NCBI GenBank assembly: GCA_023245955.1
Contig: JAHFJI010000003.1
Location: 1-38,486 of the forward strand
Direction: 5' to 3'
From: Candidatus Doudnabacteria bacterium
GTDB lineage: Bacteria > Patescibacteriota > Doudnabacteria > UBA920
Length of the DNA: 38,486 bases
In this document: positions 7,027 to 13,750 of the stretch, one piece after another
Position numbering within the stretch: position 1 is the stretch's first letter
How the letters are laid out: every line of letters starts with the position of its first letter
The notes under the pieces: generated by a model
What the model saw: the letters and a program-made list of their open reading frames with translations, nothing else
Told to the model about the DNA's origin: nothing
Databases searched by the model: none
Translations under genes and position numbers: made by a program

Positions 7027-7153
7027 GTTAAAACTGCCTGAACTTGATTATATCTTTTCAGACAAGAATGCCCAGCGTCTCAACGCCGCTTTTGATATTA
7101 TATTTGAAGAAACTCTAAAGACTTTTGGTAATTTGACAACTAAGAACAATTAG
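7004..7153 (+). CDS. Small protein between RHH and excisionase genes
   Basis: 49 residues from the ATG at 7004: MRKKPKNKLKLPELDYIFSD and then NAQRLNAAFDIIFEETLKTFG. The basic N-terminus followed by an amphipathic helical second half suggests a small regulator or partner protein. The same frame is open up to 6893, but that upstream part is the RHH gene read out of frame. No family is recognised. The position in the RHH-X-Xis-Int string implies a part in control of excision or of recombinase expression. Confidence 0.5.
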   Translation: MRKKPKNKLKLPELDYIFSDKNAQRLNAAFDIIFEETLKTFGNLTTKNN

Positions 7154-7168
7154 GAATATAATAACTTC

Positions 7169-7348
7169 ATGGAATTTATGACCTTAGAACAAGTGGCCAA
7201 ATACTTTGGGGTTCACCCTCGCACTGTTATGCGCTGGCTTCAACAGGGTAGTCTTAAGGGCTATAAGTTGGGCAAAGGCAAAACTGCCCTACTTCGTATA
7301 CCTAAAATTGAGGTTAAAAGATTTTTAGATAAACACAAAATAAAATGA
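7169..7348 (+). CDS. Excisionase-like HTH_17 protein (probable recombination directionality factor)
   Basis: 59 residues: MEFMTLEQVAKYFGVHPRTV, then MRWLQQGSLKGYKLGKGKTA and a tail LLRIPKIEVKRFLDKH. This is the winged MerR/excisionase fold, with helix-turn-helix at T5-Q26 and the wing at G28-R43. Its TGA stop overlaps the recombinase ATG (ATGA at 7345-7348), so the two are translated together. Proteins like this bind att arms and switch integrases to excision. The same fold is also used by small regulators, but the coupling to the recombinase supports the directionality role. Confidence 0.8.
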   Translation: MEFMTLEQVAKYFGVHPRTVMRWLQQGSLKGYKLGKGKTALLRIPKIEVKRFLDKHKIK

Positions 7349-8997
7349 ACCTGACAATCGAAAAACCAATTAAGTTGATTGCTACCTACGCTCGTGTATC
7401 TGATAACCCTGATGAAGAAGAAGGAAGTATAAAAAATCAGGCAATGACTTTTAACGAACTTGCCGAAAAAAATAACTGGCAGATAGTCGAAGAGTATAAA
7501 GACGACGATTGGAGCGGCGATTTTTTAGAGCGACCTGCGCTTGATAAACTGCGCCTTGATGCAAAGAATAAAAACAAGGTTTGGGAAGCCGTGCTTATTT
7601 ATGACCCCGACCGATTAGCTCGCCGTTATTCCTACCAAGAACTTGTAATGGATGAATTAAAAGAAGCAGGGGTGGAAGTTATATTTGTAACTGTTCAAGC
7701 TCCAAAAAACCAGGAAGATAAAATTTTGCATGGAGTTAGAGGGTTGTTTGCCGAATATGAAAGAGCCAAAATAGCTGAAAGATTTAGACTTGGTAAACTT
7801 CGCAAAGTCAGAGAAGGTCATATTCTAACAACTAAACCTTTGTATGGTTATAATTACATTCGCAACAACAAAGAAACCAAGCAACACGGATATTATGTTA
7901 TTGAACCAGGTGAGGCCAAAGTTGTTAAAATGATATTTTCTTGGGTAGCTAATGACGGCCTGACATTGAGAACGATTGTAAAGAAACTTCAACTTCTCGG
8001 CATTAAGCCACGCAACAGCAAGCGAGGTGTATGGAATACAAGCACACTTAGCACAATGTTACGACATAGAGGATACATAGGTGAAGCGCACTATGGAGCT
8101 TCTTATGCAGTCGTTCCTGAAAATCCACTCAAAAATGAAAAGTATAAAAAATTAAAAAAGACCAGTCGCAGATTAAGACCAAAAGAAGAATGGATAATAG
8201 TTCCCATTCCCCCACTCATCCAACCAGATATGTTTGAACAAGCTGGTAATAGATTAAAAGAAAATTTTGCTTTGTGCCAGAGAAACAGAAAAAACGAATA
8301 CTTACTTGCCAACAAAATATATTGTGCCTGTGGCAAGCATAGACACGGAGAAGGATATTATAATAAACCCAATCGGTATTACCGTTGTGATGACAGAGTG
8401 TTAAATTTTCCACTTCCTGCTCAATGTAAAGAAAAAGGTGTTAATGCTGTTTTGGCCGATAAACTTGTTTGGAACAAAATTTCAGGCTTAATGAGCTCAC
8501 CAGAATTGATGAAAGAACAAGTAAGTCGTTGGTTTAAGGGCAGACAAACAAAAGCTCAATCAGAACTAGTTGATACACAGGCTTTAGAAAAAGAGAAGCA
8601 AAAACTATCTGAACAAATGGAACGCTACAATAAGGGTTATGGGGCAGGCATATTCGACCTAGAGCAGTTAAGGGCATACATCTCTCCTCTTAGGCAAAGG
8701 ATGGCTCAAATCGATAACCAAATCGTAACTGCAAAAAATCATCTTAGCCAAACACAATTAGAAGAGCCCAATAAGCAACAAATGGAGAACTTCGCAGAGA
8801 AAGCAAAGAAGACCTTGCAGGGCTTGAAATTTGAAGCTAAAAGAGAGATAATAGTCAATACTGTCGAGAAAGTTATAGCTACTAAACAATTCTTAAAAGT
8901 AACGGGCTTCGTCCCAGTCACTAATCCAAATGTCCAGTTCATCTCACTCCATCGGAATTGTGGGGTTGCCGAATGTTGGCAAGTCTACCCTCTTTAA
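7345..8997 (+). CDS. Large serine recombinase (integrase) of the element
   Basis: 550 residues. The N-terminal resolvase domain (10-150) has catalytic Ser19 in YARVSD and the conserved DPDRLARR (87-94). The recombinase domain follows (about 165-285), then a zinc ribbon with Cys327, Cys329, Cys348 and Cys361, and a coiled-coil region (395-480). The full length fits large serine integrases of phage or ICE type. The C-terminus after about residue 533 (HRNCGVAECWQVYPL) is encoded by the P-loop codons of the target gene ychF read in another frame. The host therefore supplies the last codons and stop. Start ATG overlaps the excisionase stop. Confidence 0.92.
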   Translation: MNLTIEKPIKLIATYARVSDNPDEEEGSIKNQAMTFNELAEKNNWQIVEEYKDDDWSGDFLERPALDKLRLDAKNKNKVWEAVLIYDPDRLARRYSYQELVMDELKEAGVEVIFVTVQAPKNQEDKILHGVRGLFAEYERAKIAERFRLGKLRKVREGHILTTKPLYGYNYIRNNKETKQHGYYVIEPGEAKVVKMIFSWVANDGLTLRTIVKKLQLLGIKPRNSKRGVWNTSTLSTMLRHRGYIGEAHYGASYAVVPENPLKNEKYKKLKKTSRRLRPKEEWIIVPIPPLIQPDMFEQAGNRLKENFALCQRNRKNEYLLANKIYCACGKHRHGEGYYNKPNRYYRCDDRVLNFPLPAQCKEKGVNAVLADKLVWNKISGLMSSPELMKEQVSRWFKGRQTKAQSELVDTQALEKEKQKLSEQMERYNKGYGAGIFDLEQLRAYISPLRQRMAQIDNQIVTAKNHLSQTQLEEPNKQQMENFAEKAKKTLQGLKFEAKREIIVNTVEKVIATKQFLKVTGFVPVTNPNVQFISLHRNCGVAECWQVYPL

Positions 8998-10012
8998 CGC
9001 CATTACTAAGAGTAAGGTTGAAGCTGCCAACTACCCTTTTGCGACCATAGACCCAAATGTGGGCGTGGTTAGCGTACCCGACGAACGGTTAGCAAAACTG
9101 GCCGAGCTAGAAAAAAGTGAAAAAATAGTCCCTACAACAATTGAGTTTGTAGACATTGCAGGCCTTGTTAGTGGTGCCCACAAAGGCGAAGGTCTGGGCA
9201 ACCAGTTCCTCTCTCACATTCGCGAAGTAGACGCTATTATGGAAGTGGTACGAGTGTTTGAGAACGATGACATTATCCATGTATCGGGTAAGGTAGACCC
9301 GGTAAGTGATATGGAAACCATAGCCATAGAACTGCAACTCGCCGATCTACAAACCGTAGACAAGAGGCTGGAGTCCGTAGCCAAACAAGCAAAAACCGGT
9401 GACAGAGAGTTTATAGTGAAAAAACAAGTCTTGGAAAAGTACAAAGCTGCACTAGAAACCGGACAAATGGCCAACACAGTTGTGCTTACAGAAGAAGAAA
9501 AAGCTAATAGCAAAGACACCCAGCTACTCACAAATAAACCCTTCCTCTACATCGCCAACTCAGAGTTTGATATGTCACATAAGACCTATACGTCATATAC
9601 GACCAATAGGAAGGATATGATTCCAGTGGATGCAAAGCTTGAGAGCGAACTCTCAGAGCTAACAGACGAAGAACGTGCAGAGTACCTCTCTGAGCTCGGC
9701 CTACCCGAAAGCGGACTAGATAAAATTATCAAAGAAGCCTACAAAACTCTGGGCCTTATCACTTTCATTACCGCCGGACCTAAAGAAAGTAAAGCCTGGA
9801 CTTGCATCAATGGCTCCAAAGCACCTCAGGCCGCAGGCAAGATACACACCGACTTTGAAAAAGGGTTCATCCGCGCGGAAGTTATCCAGTGGGACAAACT
9901 CCTAGAAGCCAACGGGTATGTAGGTGCAAAAGAGCGAGGCTGGCTTCGCGTAGAAGGCAAAGAGTATATCGTCCAAGACGGCGACGTGGTGCATTTTCGG
10001 TTTAATGTATAG
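8930..10012 (+). CDS. ychF: YchF/OLA1-type redox-responsive ATPase/GTPase, with a start rebuilt by the element
   Basis: Translation-associated P-loop NTPase that binds ribosomes and prefers ATP. The G1 loop GLPNVGKST, G2/G3 region (YPFATIDPNVG, DIAGLV) and the YchF-specific C-terminal TGS-like domain (KAWTCINGSKAPQAAGKIHTDF...VQDGDVVHFRFNV) are all intact; 360 residues is normal. The N-terminus MSSSSHSIGIVG is unusual: codons before GIVG come from the element, while the native MSFQIGI lies at 1550. The first 68 bases overlap the recombinase gene in another frame. A new promoter must lie in the recombinase 3' end, or ychF depends on element transcription. Confidence 0.95.
   Translation: MSSSSHSIGIVGLPNVGKSTLFNAITKSKVEAANYPFATIDPNVGVVSVPDERLAKLAELEKSEKIVPTTIEFVDIAGLVSGAHKGEGLGNQFLSHIREVDAIMEVVRVFENDDIIHVSGKVDPVSDMETIAIELQLADLQTVDKRLESVAKQAKTGDREFIVKKQVLEKYKAALETGQMANTVVLTEEEKANSKDTQLLTNKPFLYIANSEFDMSHKTYTSYTTNRKDMIPVDAKLESELSELTDEERAEYLSELGLPESGLDKIIKEAYKTLGLITFITAGPKESKAWTCINGSKAPQAAGKIHTDFEKGFIRAEVIQWDKLLEANGYVGAKERGWLRVEGKEYIVQDGDVVHFRFNV
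8951..8962. other. Right attachment-site hybrid inside ychF codons
   Basis: ATCGGAATTGTG matches the left end ATTGGCATAGCG at 8 of 12 positions and encodes the same Ile-Gly-Ile-Val. ychF sequence to the right is native; sequence to the left belongs to the element. Confidence 0.55.
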
Positions 10013-10023
10013 CAACTTACAGA

Positions 10024-10563
10024 ATGGAACCGAAGCTTGAAGCTATCCAAAAACTAATATCACACGTGCATAATAACAATTATGCGGGTTTTCTTGTCTC
10101 CGGCCATACCAATACTGTTACAGAATCCCTACTGCAAGATAACTGGAAAATACAATACCCAAGCGAAACCATGCCTCCCGTTTTTTCTTTCGACGGGGAG
10201 GCCAACACGATACTCTACAAAAAAGATATGAGCGAAGAAACGCGAGTCAAAGAGGCGCAAAGCATAATAACCCGGTCGTTTCCTAATCTTAATGCACATA
10301 AAGATGACAAGCTGTGCTACGTGGACGAGACTATTAACAGCGGATACAAATACGAACGCCTGAAAGATATTTTTAAAAAACTTGGTTTCAATCACGTAGA
10401 CTTTGCCTTCTTTGCCGGCATGGAAAATCATGAATATGACAACGAAGTCTTTATAGGTGTCAAAGACGATGAGCTTACCGGAAGATTTGTCATTGAGTCT
10501 CTAGCAATACACGGATACGAATCAGACGTAAATAAAGTCCTGCCCAAAAACGCACTACGGTAA
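10024..10563 (+). CDS. Hypothetical protein with a phosphoribosyltransferase-like loop
   Basis: 179 residues, soluble. The segment LCYVDETINSGYKYERLKDIFKKLG looks like the PRPP-binding loop of type I phosphoribosyltransferases (hydrophobic strand, V-D-E-T-x-x-S-G, helix), but the usual second acidic residue pattern is weak. The N-terminal part has FLVSGHTNT and a short FSFDGEANTIL. No family can be named firmly. It sits 11 bases after ychF and is followed by a decayed copy of the ychF 3' end, so it may have arrived by an insertion that duplicated that end. Confidence 0.6.
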   Translation: MEPKLEAIQKLISHVHNNNYAGFLVSGHTNTVTESLLQDNWKIQYPSETMPPVFSFDGEANTILYKKDMSEETRVKEAQSIITRSFPNLNAHKDDKLCYVDETINSGYKYERLKDIFKKLGFNHVDFAFFAGMENHEYDNEVFIGVKDDELTGRFVIESLAIHGYESDVNKVLPKNALR

Positions 10564-10574
10564 GAGGAACTACC

Positions 10575-10619
10575 GAATATTTAACTATTGACATAGTGTG
10601 TTTTCGGCTTAATGTATAA
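10575..10619 (+). pseudogene. Decayed duplicate of the ychF 3' end
   Basis: The codons read EYLTIDIVCFRLNV-stop, matching the end of YchF, EYIVQDGDVVHFRFNV-stop, with a two-residue gap. At DNA level TTTTCGGyTTAATGTATA is shared. The copy lacks the rest of the gene. It suggests that the 10013-10574 segment was inserted at the ychF terminus, with the older end left behind. Confidence 0.65.
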
Positions 10620-10720
10620 GATGGCTAGCAAAATCTTCATACACATATTTAAAAAATTCTCGATTTTTAAGCGAGGACTTTTTACTTTCACAAACGCGGT
10701 AACATCTGCAGCAAACAAAA

Positions 10721-10748
10721 GCACTGACGAGTTAGGGGTCGTCAGTGC
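10721..10748 (-). terminator. Terminator of the two-gene membrane unit
   Basis: Perfect 10-bp stem GCACTGACGA/TCGTCAGTGC with an 8-base loop, followed on the minus strand by TTTTGTTT. The stop of the 80-residue gene lies in the loop. Confidence 0.8.
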
Positions 10749-10974
10749 GAAAGATGCACGCCACTAGCCAATAGCCAAAAGTGGCACCGCCCAGTATTGT
10801 TCTAGCTTCATCGAAATCAAGAAGCCAAGAAACATAACCAACTAGGCCGCCCACCAAAAGGCTACAAGCAATCCTTTGAGCCATTCCGGGAGGAAGGCCG
10901 ACAAGAAACGTCTGTACCCCAGCAATGGTTGCACCAACCAACAAAGTTAGCAGAAATATATAGTCTTCTCCCAA
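10732..10974 (-). CDS. Small membrane protein, second gene of a GC-richer pair
   Basis: 80 residues with two or three hydrophobic segments (YIFLLTLLVGATIAGVQTFLVG, IACSLLVGGLVGYVSWLL, GATFGYWLVACIF). The start is a TTG, chosen because a clear Shine-Dalgarno (GAGGAGGG) lies just upstream, and no ATG fits. The gene follows its partner by 17 bases and ends in a terminator. No family is recognised. The base composition and strong ribosome binding site are unlike its neighbours, which suggests recent acquisition. Confidence 0.55.
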   Translation of the reverse strand: MGEDYIFLLTLLVGATIAGVQTFLVGLPPGMAQRIACSLLVGGLVGYVSWLLDFDEARTILGGATFGYWLVACIFRTDDP

Positions 10975-10991
10975 AACCGCCCTCCTCTCGA

Positions 10992-11315
10992 TTATGGGAT
11001 AGTCGCGTCAGCTAGGGCGCGACTCCTCCAGCCAGATATAGCTGCGGCATCGCAGGCTTGGACTTGTAAAATCAGGCACTGGTGGGCTTCTCGGAAACCT
11101 GACTCTGCGCGGATGGCTTTGTCTCTCGCTCGAGCCGCACGCCCAACGTTAACGAGTAGACATACTTTCACAGGTGATACACCTATGAAAGCTGCTATGG
11201 TTTTAGCCGCCACATAAAGCCCGCCCGCCACGATACACAATCCAAGACAAATGGCTACTCCATAGCCAATTGTTCTACCAGAGAAATCGTCCAAATCATC
11301 TGGGTCGGTAATCAT
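10992..11315 (-). CDS. Small membrane-anchored protein, first gene of the pair
   Basis: 107 residues. A single clear hydrophobic stretch near the N-terminus (IGYGVAICLGLCIVAGGLYVAAKTIAAFIGV) is followed by a soluble part rich in Ala, Arg and Cys. The ATG is preceded by AAGGAGG, the strongest Shine-Dalgarno seen in the window. No family is recognised. It forms an operon with the following 80-residue membrane protein, and both stand out as richer in G and C than the genes on either side. Confidence 0.55.
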   Translation of the reverse strand: MITDPDDLDDFSGRTIGYGVAICLGLCIVAGGLYVAAKTIAAFIGVSPVKVCLLVNVGRAARARDKAIRAESGFREAHQCLILQVQACDAAAISGWRSRALADATIP

Positions 11316-11564
11316 AGAAAACCTCCTTGAAATTCAAGCTACCCCTATAGTAGTTGAATAGAGGTATGGTAAACGTTTGATTTATTTTTGCATAGTAAGC
11401 CCACTAGGCAAAATCAAAAAAACCTGGTAGAATAGTAGTAACTTGTTGTAAATAAGCGGTTTATGACAAACAACTACGTAATTAACTCTATTTTCTGCTT
11501 TGAGAGTATAGGTACGCAATAGCTATCTAAGCCCAAAATAAGCAGAAATGAAAGGAAATCTTTC

Positions 11565-12083
11565 ATGCCACGATACGAGCTGTGCTACATTCTGGCTGCG
11601 CAAGTGAGCGACGACCAGGTGCCAACTGTGACCAAACAAATTAAGCAATTTGTTGCTGACTTTGGCGGTACCGAGATACAAGAAGAGCAATTAGGTAAGA
11701 AAAAGCTTAGCTACCCTATTAAGAAAACCAGAAATGGTTTTTATGTAGTGGTAGAGTTTACTATGGACAGCAGAAAAGTAAACGAACTAGAAGCCAAAAT
11801 TCGCACCCAAACTGCCACCATTATTCGCCACTTGGTTATAAACATAGACGAGCATGCCCGCAGAAGTGCTATAGACAAAGTGGTACAAAGCACGCTTTCC
11901 AAAAACCCGGAAGAGGAAGAAGAACAGGCTCCTGCAAAAAAAGCTCCTACTCCAAGACCTGCCCCTAAAGCAGAAAAAGTAGAAGCTGAGCCAACTACTC
12001 CAAAAGCTGAGCCAGTAGAAATTTCCTCAGAAGAACTAGACAAAGAAATAGAAGCAGCCTTGTCTGAAGATATTATAAAATAA
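11565..12083 (+). CDS. rpsF: 30S ribosomal protein S6 with a long acidic tail
   Basis: Binds the 16S rRNA central domain with S18. The first 100 residues are a standard S6 (MPRYELCYILAAQVSDDQV..., LGKKKLSYPIKKTRNGFYVVVEF). Residues 115-172 form a Pro/Ala/Glu/Lys-rich extension, longer than the usual 95-130 residue protein. It starts the conserved rpsF-ssb-rpsR order. The ATG follows AAGGAAAT in a small hairpin GAAAG/CTTTC. The upstream 249 bases hold the promoter (TAGAAT near 11431 is a candidate -10) but I see no clear S6:S18 leader motif. Confidence 0.95.
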   Translation: MPRYELCYILAAQVSDDQVPTVTKQIKQFVADFGGTEIQEEQLGKKKLSYPIKKTRNGFYVVVEFTMDSRKVNELEAKIRTQTATIIRHLVINIDEHARRSAIDKVVQSTLSKNPEEEEEQAPAKKAPTPRPAPKAEKVEAEPTTPKAEPVEISSEELDKEIEAALSEDIIK

Positions 12084-12089
12084 TTAAAC

Positions 12090-12186
12090 CGATCCGAAAC
12101 AACGAATGCATCCGTATCAACGAATTTTAAAGAATGCGAATTCGTAGATATTCGTAGATTCGTTCATTCGTAGATTCGCATCGGAC
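12090..12186. repeat. ACGAAT-type imperfect palindrome, rpsF-ssb spacer
   Basis: Almost the whole spacer is an imperfect inverted repeat: CCGATCCGAAACAACGAATG on the left against CATTCGTAGATTCGCATCGG on the right. ATTCGTAGAT is repeated in tandem within the right arm. A transcript would fold into one long hairpin. Confidence 0.65.
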
Positions 12187-12198
12187 ACATTCGTAATT

Positions 12199-12681
12199 AT
12201 GGATTTAAACAAAGTCATGCTTATAGGTCGTCTGACGCGCGACCCAGAAATGCGCACCACTCCTAGTGGGGTAAATGTGTGTCAGCTCAGTATTGCCACC
12301 GGCTACGCTTATACCAACCAGGCCACTGGCCAAAAGGTAGAGCAAACCGAGTTCCACAATGTAGTCTTGTGGAGAAAACTTGCCGACATAGCTGTGCAGT
12401 ACCTAAAAAAAGGTACCCAAGTTTACTTAGAAGGCAGGCTTCAAACCAAAACTTGGGATGGCACGGATGGTAAAAAGAATTACCGCACCGAAGTAATTGC
12501 CGACAATATGATAATGTTGGGTAGACCCACAGGCAACAACGGAAGCGCTACTCAAGGCACACAAGCTCAAACCCAAGATGCGGCTCCACAAAATACTCCA
12601 GCCGGTGAAGTTCTAACCAACGAAGAACTCCCGACCATCCAAATTGCAGATGACATTAAAGTAGAGGATATCCCCTTTTAA
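12199..12681 (+). CDS. ssb: Single-stranded DNA-binding protein
   Basis: OB-fold protein protecting ssDNA in replication, repair and recombination. The first 110 residues are typical (MDLNKVMLIGRLTRDPEMRT, then FHNVVLWRKLADIAVQYLKKG and VYLEGRLQTKTW). A Gln/Thr/Pro-rich linker follows, and the tip ends DDIKVEDIPF, the conserved acidic tail that recruits partner proteins. 160 residues is normal. It lies between rpsF and rpsR as in most bacteria. The spacers on both sides are long palindromes. Confidence 0.97.
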   Translation: MDLNKVMLIGRLTRDPEMRTTPSGVNVCQLSIATGYAYTNQATGQKVEQTEFHNVVLWRKLADIAVQYLKKGTQVYLEGRLQTKTWDGTDGKKNYRTEVIADNMIMLGRPTGNNGSATQGTQAQTQDAAPQNTPAGEVLTNEELPTIQIADDIKVEDIPF

Positions 12682-12682
12682 T

Positions 12683-12782
12683 AATTATCCACGAATACAC
12701 AAATAGCACGAATAACACTAATCCATGACACCATAATGGAAAGATTCGTGAAATTAGTAAGATTCGTGCATCCGTGAATTAT
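12683..12782. repeat. CACGAAT-type imperfect palindrome, ssb-rpsR spacer
   Basis: Left arm words CCACGAATACAC, GCACGAATAACACTAAT are mirrored on the right by AAATTAGTAAGATTCGTGC and CCGTGAATTAT. It ends directly before the rpsR start, so a hairpin could cover the ribosome binding site. Confidence 0.6.
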
Positions 12783-13022
12783 ATGAGACCACAACAACGC
12801 GACAAAGACGCACCAGTAATAAAGAAAAACTGTTATTTTTGTACCAACAAAATAACTACCGTAGACTATAAAGACTCAGGACTCATTCGTCGCTTTATGT
12901 CTCCCCATGCTAAAATAATGAATCGTAAGAAAACAGGTAGCTGCCCTAAGCACCAGCGCATGATTACCACTGCCTTAAAGCGCGCCCGCCACATGGCTCT
13001 ATTGCCTTTCGTATCTGCTTAA
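12783..13022 (+). CDS. rpsR: 30S ribosomal protein S18
   Basis: 79 residues, partner of S6 on the 30S platform. The core GLIRRFMSPHAKIMNRKKTG and KHQRMITTALKRARHMALLPF is typical. The N-terminal CYFCTN plus a later CPKH give the four ligands of the zinc-binding form of S18. The ATG at 12783 is preferred; an in-frame GTG nine bases upstream lies inside the palindrome. Confidence 0.96.
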   Translation: MRPQQRDKDAPVIKKNCYFCTNKITTVDYKDSGLIRRFMSPHAKIMNRKKTGSCPKHQRMITTALKRARHMALLPFVSA

Positions 13023-13034
13023 ATAATAATTATC

Positions 13035-13126
13035 TCTACGAACTTACGAAATATACGAAACTACGAAAACAGCTAAGCGCTGCGCTCTAGATTTCGTAGT
13101 TTCGTAGCTGTTCGTACTTTCGTAGA
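13035..13126. repeat. TACGAAA-type palindrome, rpsR-efp spacer
   Basis: TCTACGAACTTACGAAA and ACTACGAAA on the left mirror TTTCGTAGTTTCGTAG and GTACTTTCGTAGA on the right. The arms are nearly perfect and enclose about 25 bases. It is built like the two upstream spacers but with a different word. Confidence 0.7.
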
Positions 13127-13130
13127 AATC

Positions 13131-13685
13131 ATGGATCTTAATGACATGAAAGTCGGTACCATTATCCTGTATAACGGCGAACCGTTTCAGGTAATCTGGT
13201 CCAATCGCATGCGCACAGCACAGCGCAAACCTGTAATGCAAACTAAGCTCCGCAACGTTATTACCGGCAAGGTAATGGAGTATAGTTTTAAATTTGGTGA
13301 ACGCATAGACGAAGCAGACGTGTCTCGGGAAAAAGCTAACTTTCTGTACACAGACGAATCCGGTACGCACTTCATGAGCAACGAGACCTTTGAGCCCATA
13401 GACTTCAACAAGGAAATTACCGCCGAGCAGGAACCGTTCCTGAAAGAGGGTATAGAAGTACTAGTCTTACGCTTTAACGGTAACCCGGTTTCTATTGAGC
13501 TACCCATAAAGGTAGAGTACAAAGTCGTGGATGCTCCCCCGGGCATACGTGGCGACTCCGGTGGTGGAGTAACCAAGAAAGTCACGCTGGACACTGGCTT
13601 AGTAGTAGACGCTCCCCTCTTCATAAAAGAAGGTGAAATAATTCGCGTAGACACCCGCACCGGCGAATACGTTGAACGCGCGTAG
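13131..13685 (+). CDS. efp: Elongation factor P with an atypical tip loop
   Basis: Relieves ribosome stalling at polyproline stretches. All three beta domains are present: KOW-like N-domain (1-65), OB domain (66-128) and C-terminal OB domain (132-184) with the EFP signature region APPGIRGDSGGGVTKKVTLDTGL. 184 residues is normal. The domain I loop reads NRMRTAQRKPVMQTKLR; alignment through the following TKLR puts Gln31 where E. coli has the modified Lys34. No Lys, Arg or KPGKG motif sits at that point, so neither EpmA lysylation nor EarP rhamnosylation fits simply. No modification gene is next to it. Confidence 0.95.
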   Translation: MDLNDMKVGTIILYNGEPFQVIWSNRMRTAQRKPVMQTKLRNVITGKVMEYSFKFGERIDEADVSREKANFLYTDESGTHFMSNETFEPIDFNKEITAEQEPFLKEGIEVLVLRFNGNPVSIELPIKVEYKVVDAPPGIRGDSGGGVTKKVTLDTGLVVDAPLFIKEGEIIRVDTRTGEYVERA

Positions 13686-13725
13686 AGTAGCTTCTAAGTT
13701 ATAGGTTCTAGCTTCCAGAAATACG

Positions 13726-13750
13726 AAGACTGCCAGATGGCAGTCTTTTT
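13726..13750. terminator. Bidirectional terminator between efp and the trxB-like gene
   Basis: Stem AAGACTGCC/GGCAGTCTT with an AGAT loop, followed by TTTT on the plus strand. It serves the convergent genes on both sides. Confidence 0.85.

Larger units (their letters stand above)
1562..8962. mobile_element. Integrative element of about 7.4 kb inserted in the 5' end of ychF
   Basis: The left boundary is the truncated ychF start (1550-1573). The right boundary is the point where ychF coding sequence resumes (about 8951). Inside are cargo genes (PPOX, HIT, AAA-TOPRIM ATPase, four orphan genes), two structured non-coding stretches, and a right-hand module of RHH protein, small acidic protein, excisionase-like HTH protein and large serine recombinase, the last two overlapping by ATGA. 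Serine integrases recombine at short cores, which fits the 12-bp imperfect match of the two ends. No replication, conjugation or capsid gene is recognisable, so it is best called a small integrative (perhaps mobilisable) island. Confidence 0.8.

Noticed and set aside
6893-7153. 86-codon frame from the ATG at 6893
   Set aside because: Its first part is the RHH gene read in another frame and has no protein-like pattern; only the part from 7004 is accepted.
12120-12186. CRISPR-like short tandem repeats (ATTCGTAGAT)
   Set aside because: Units are too short, spacers are not unique or regular, and no cas gene is near; they form one palindrome.
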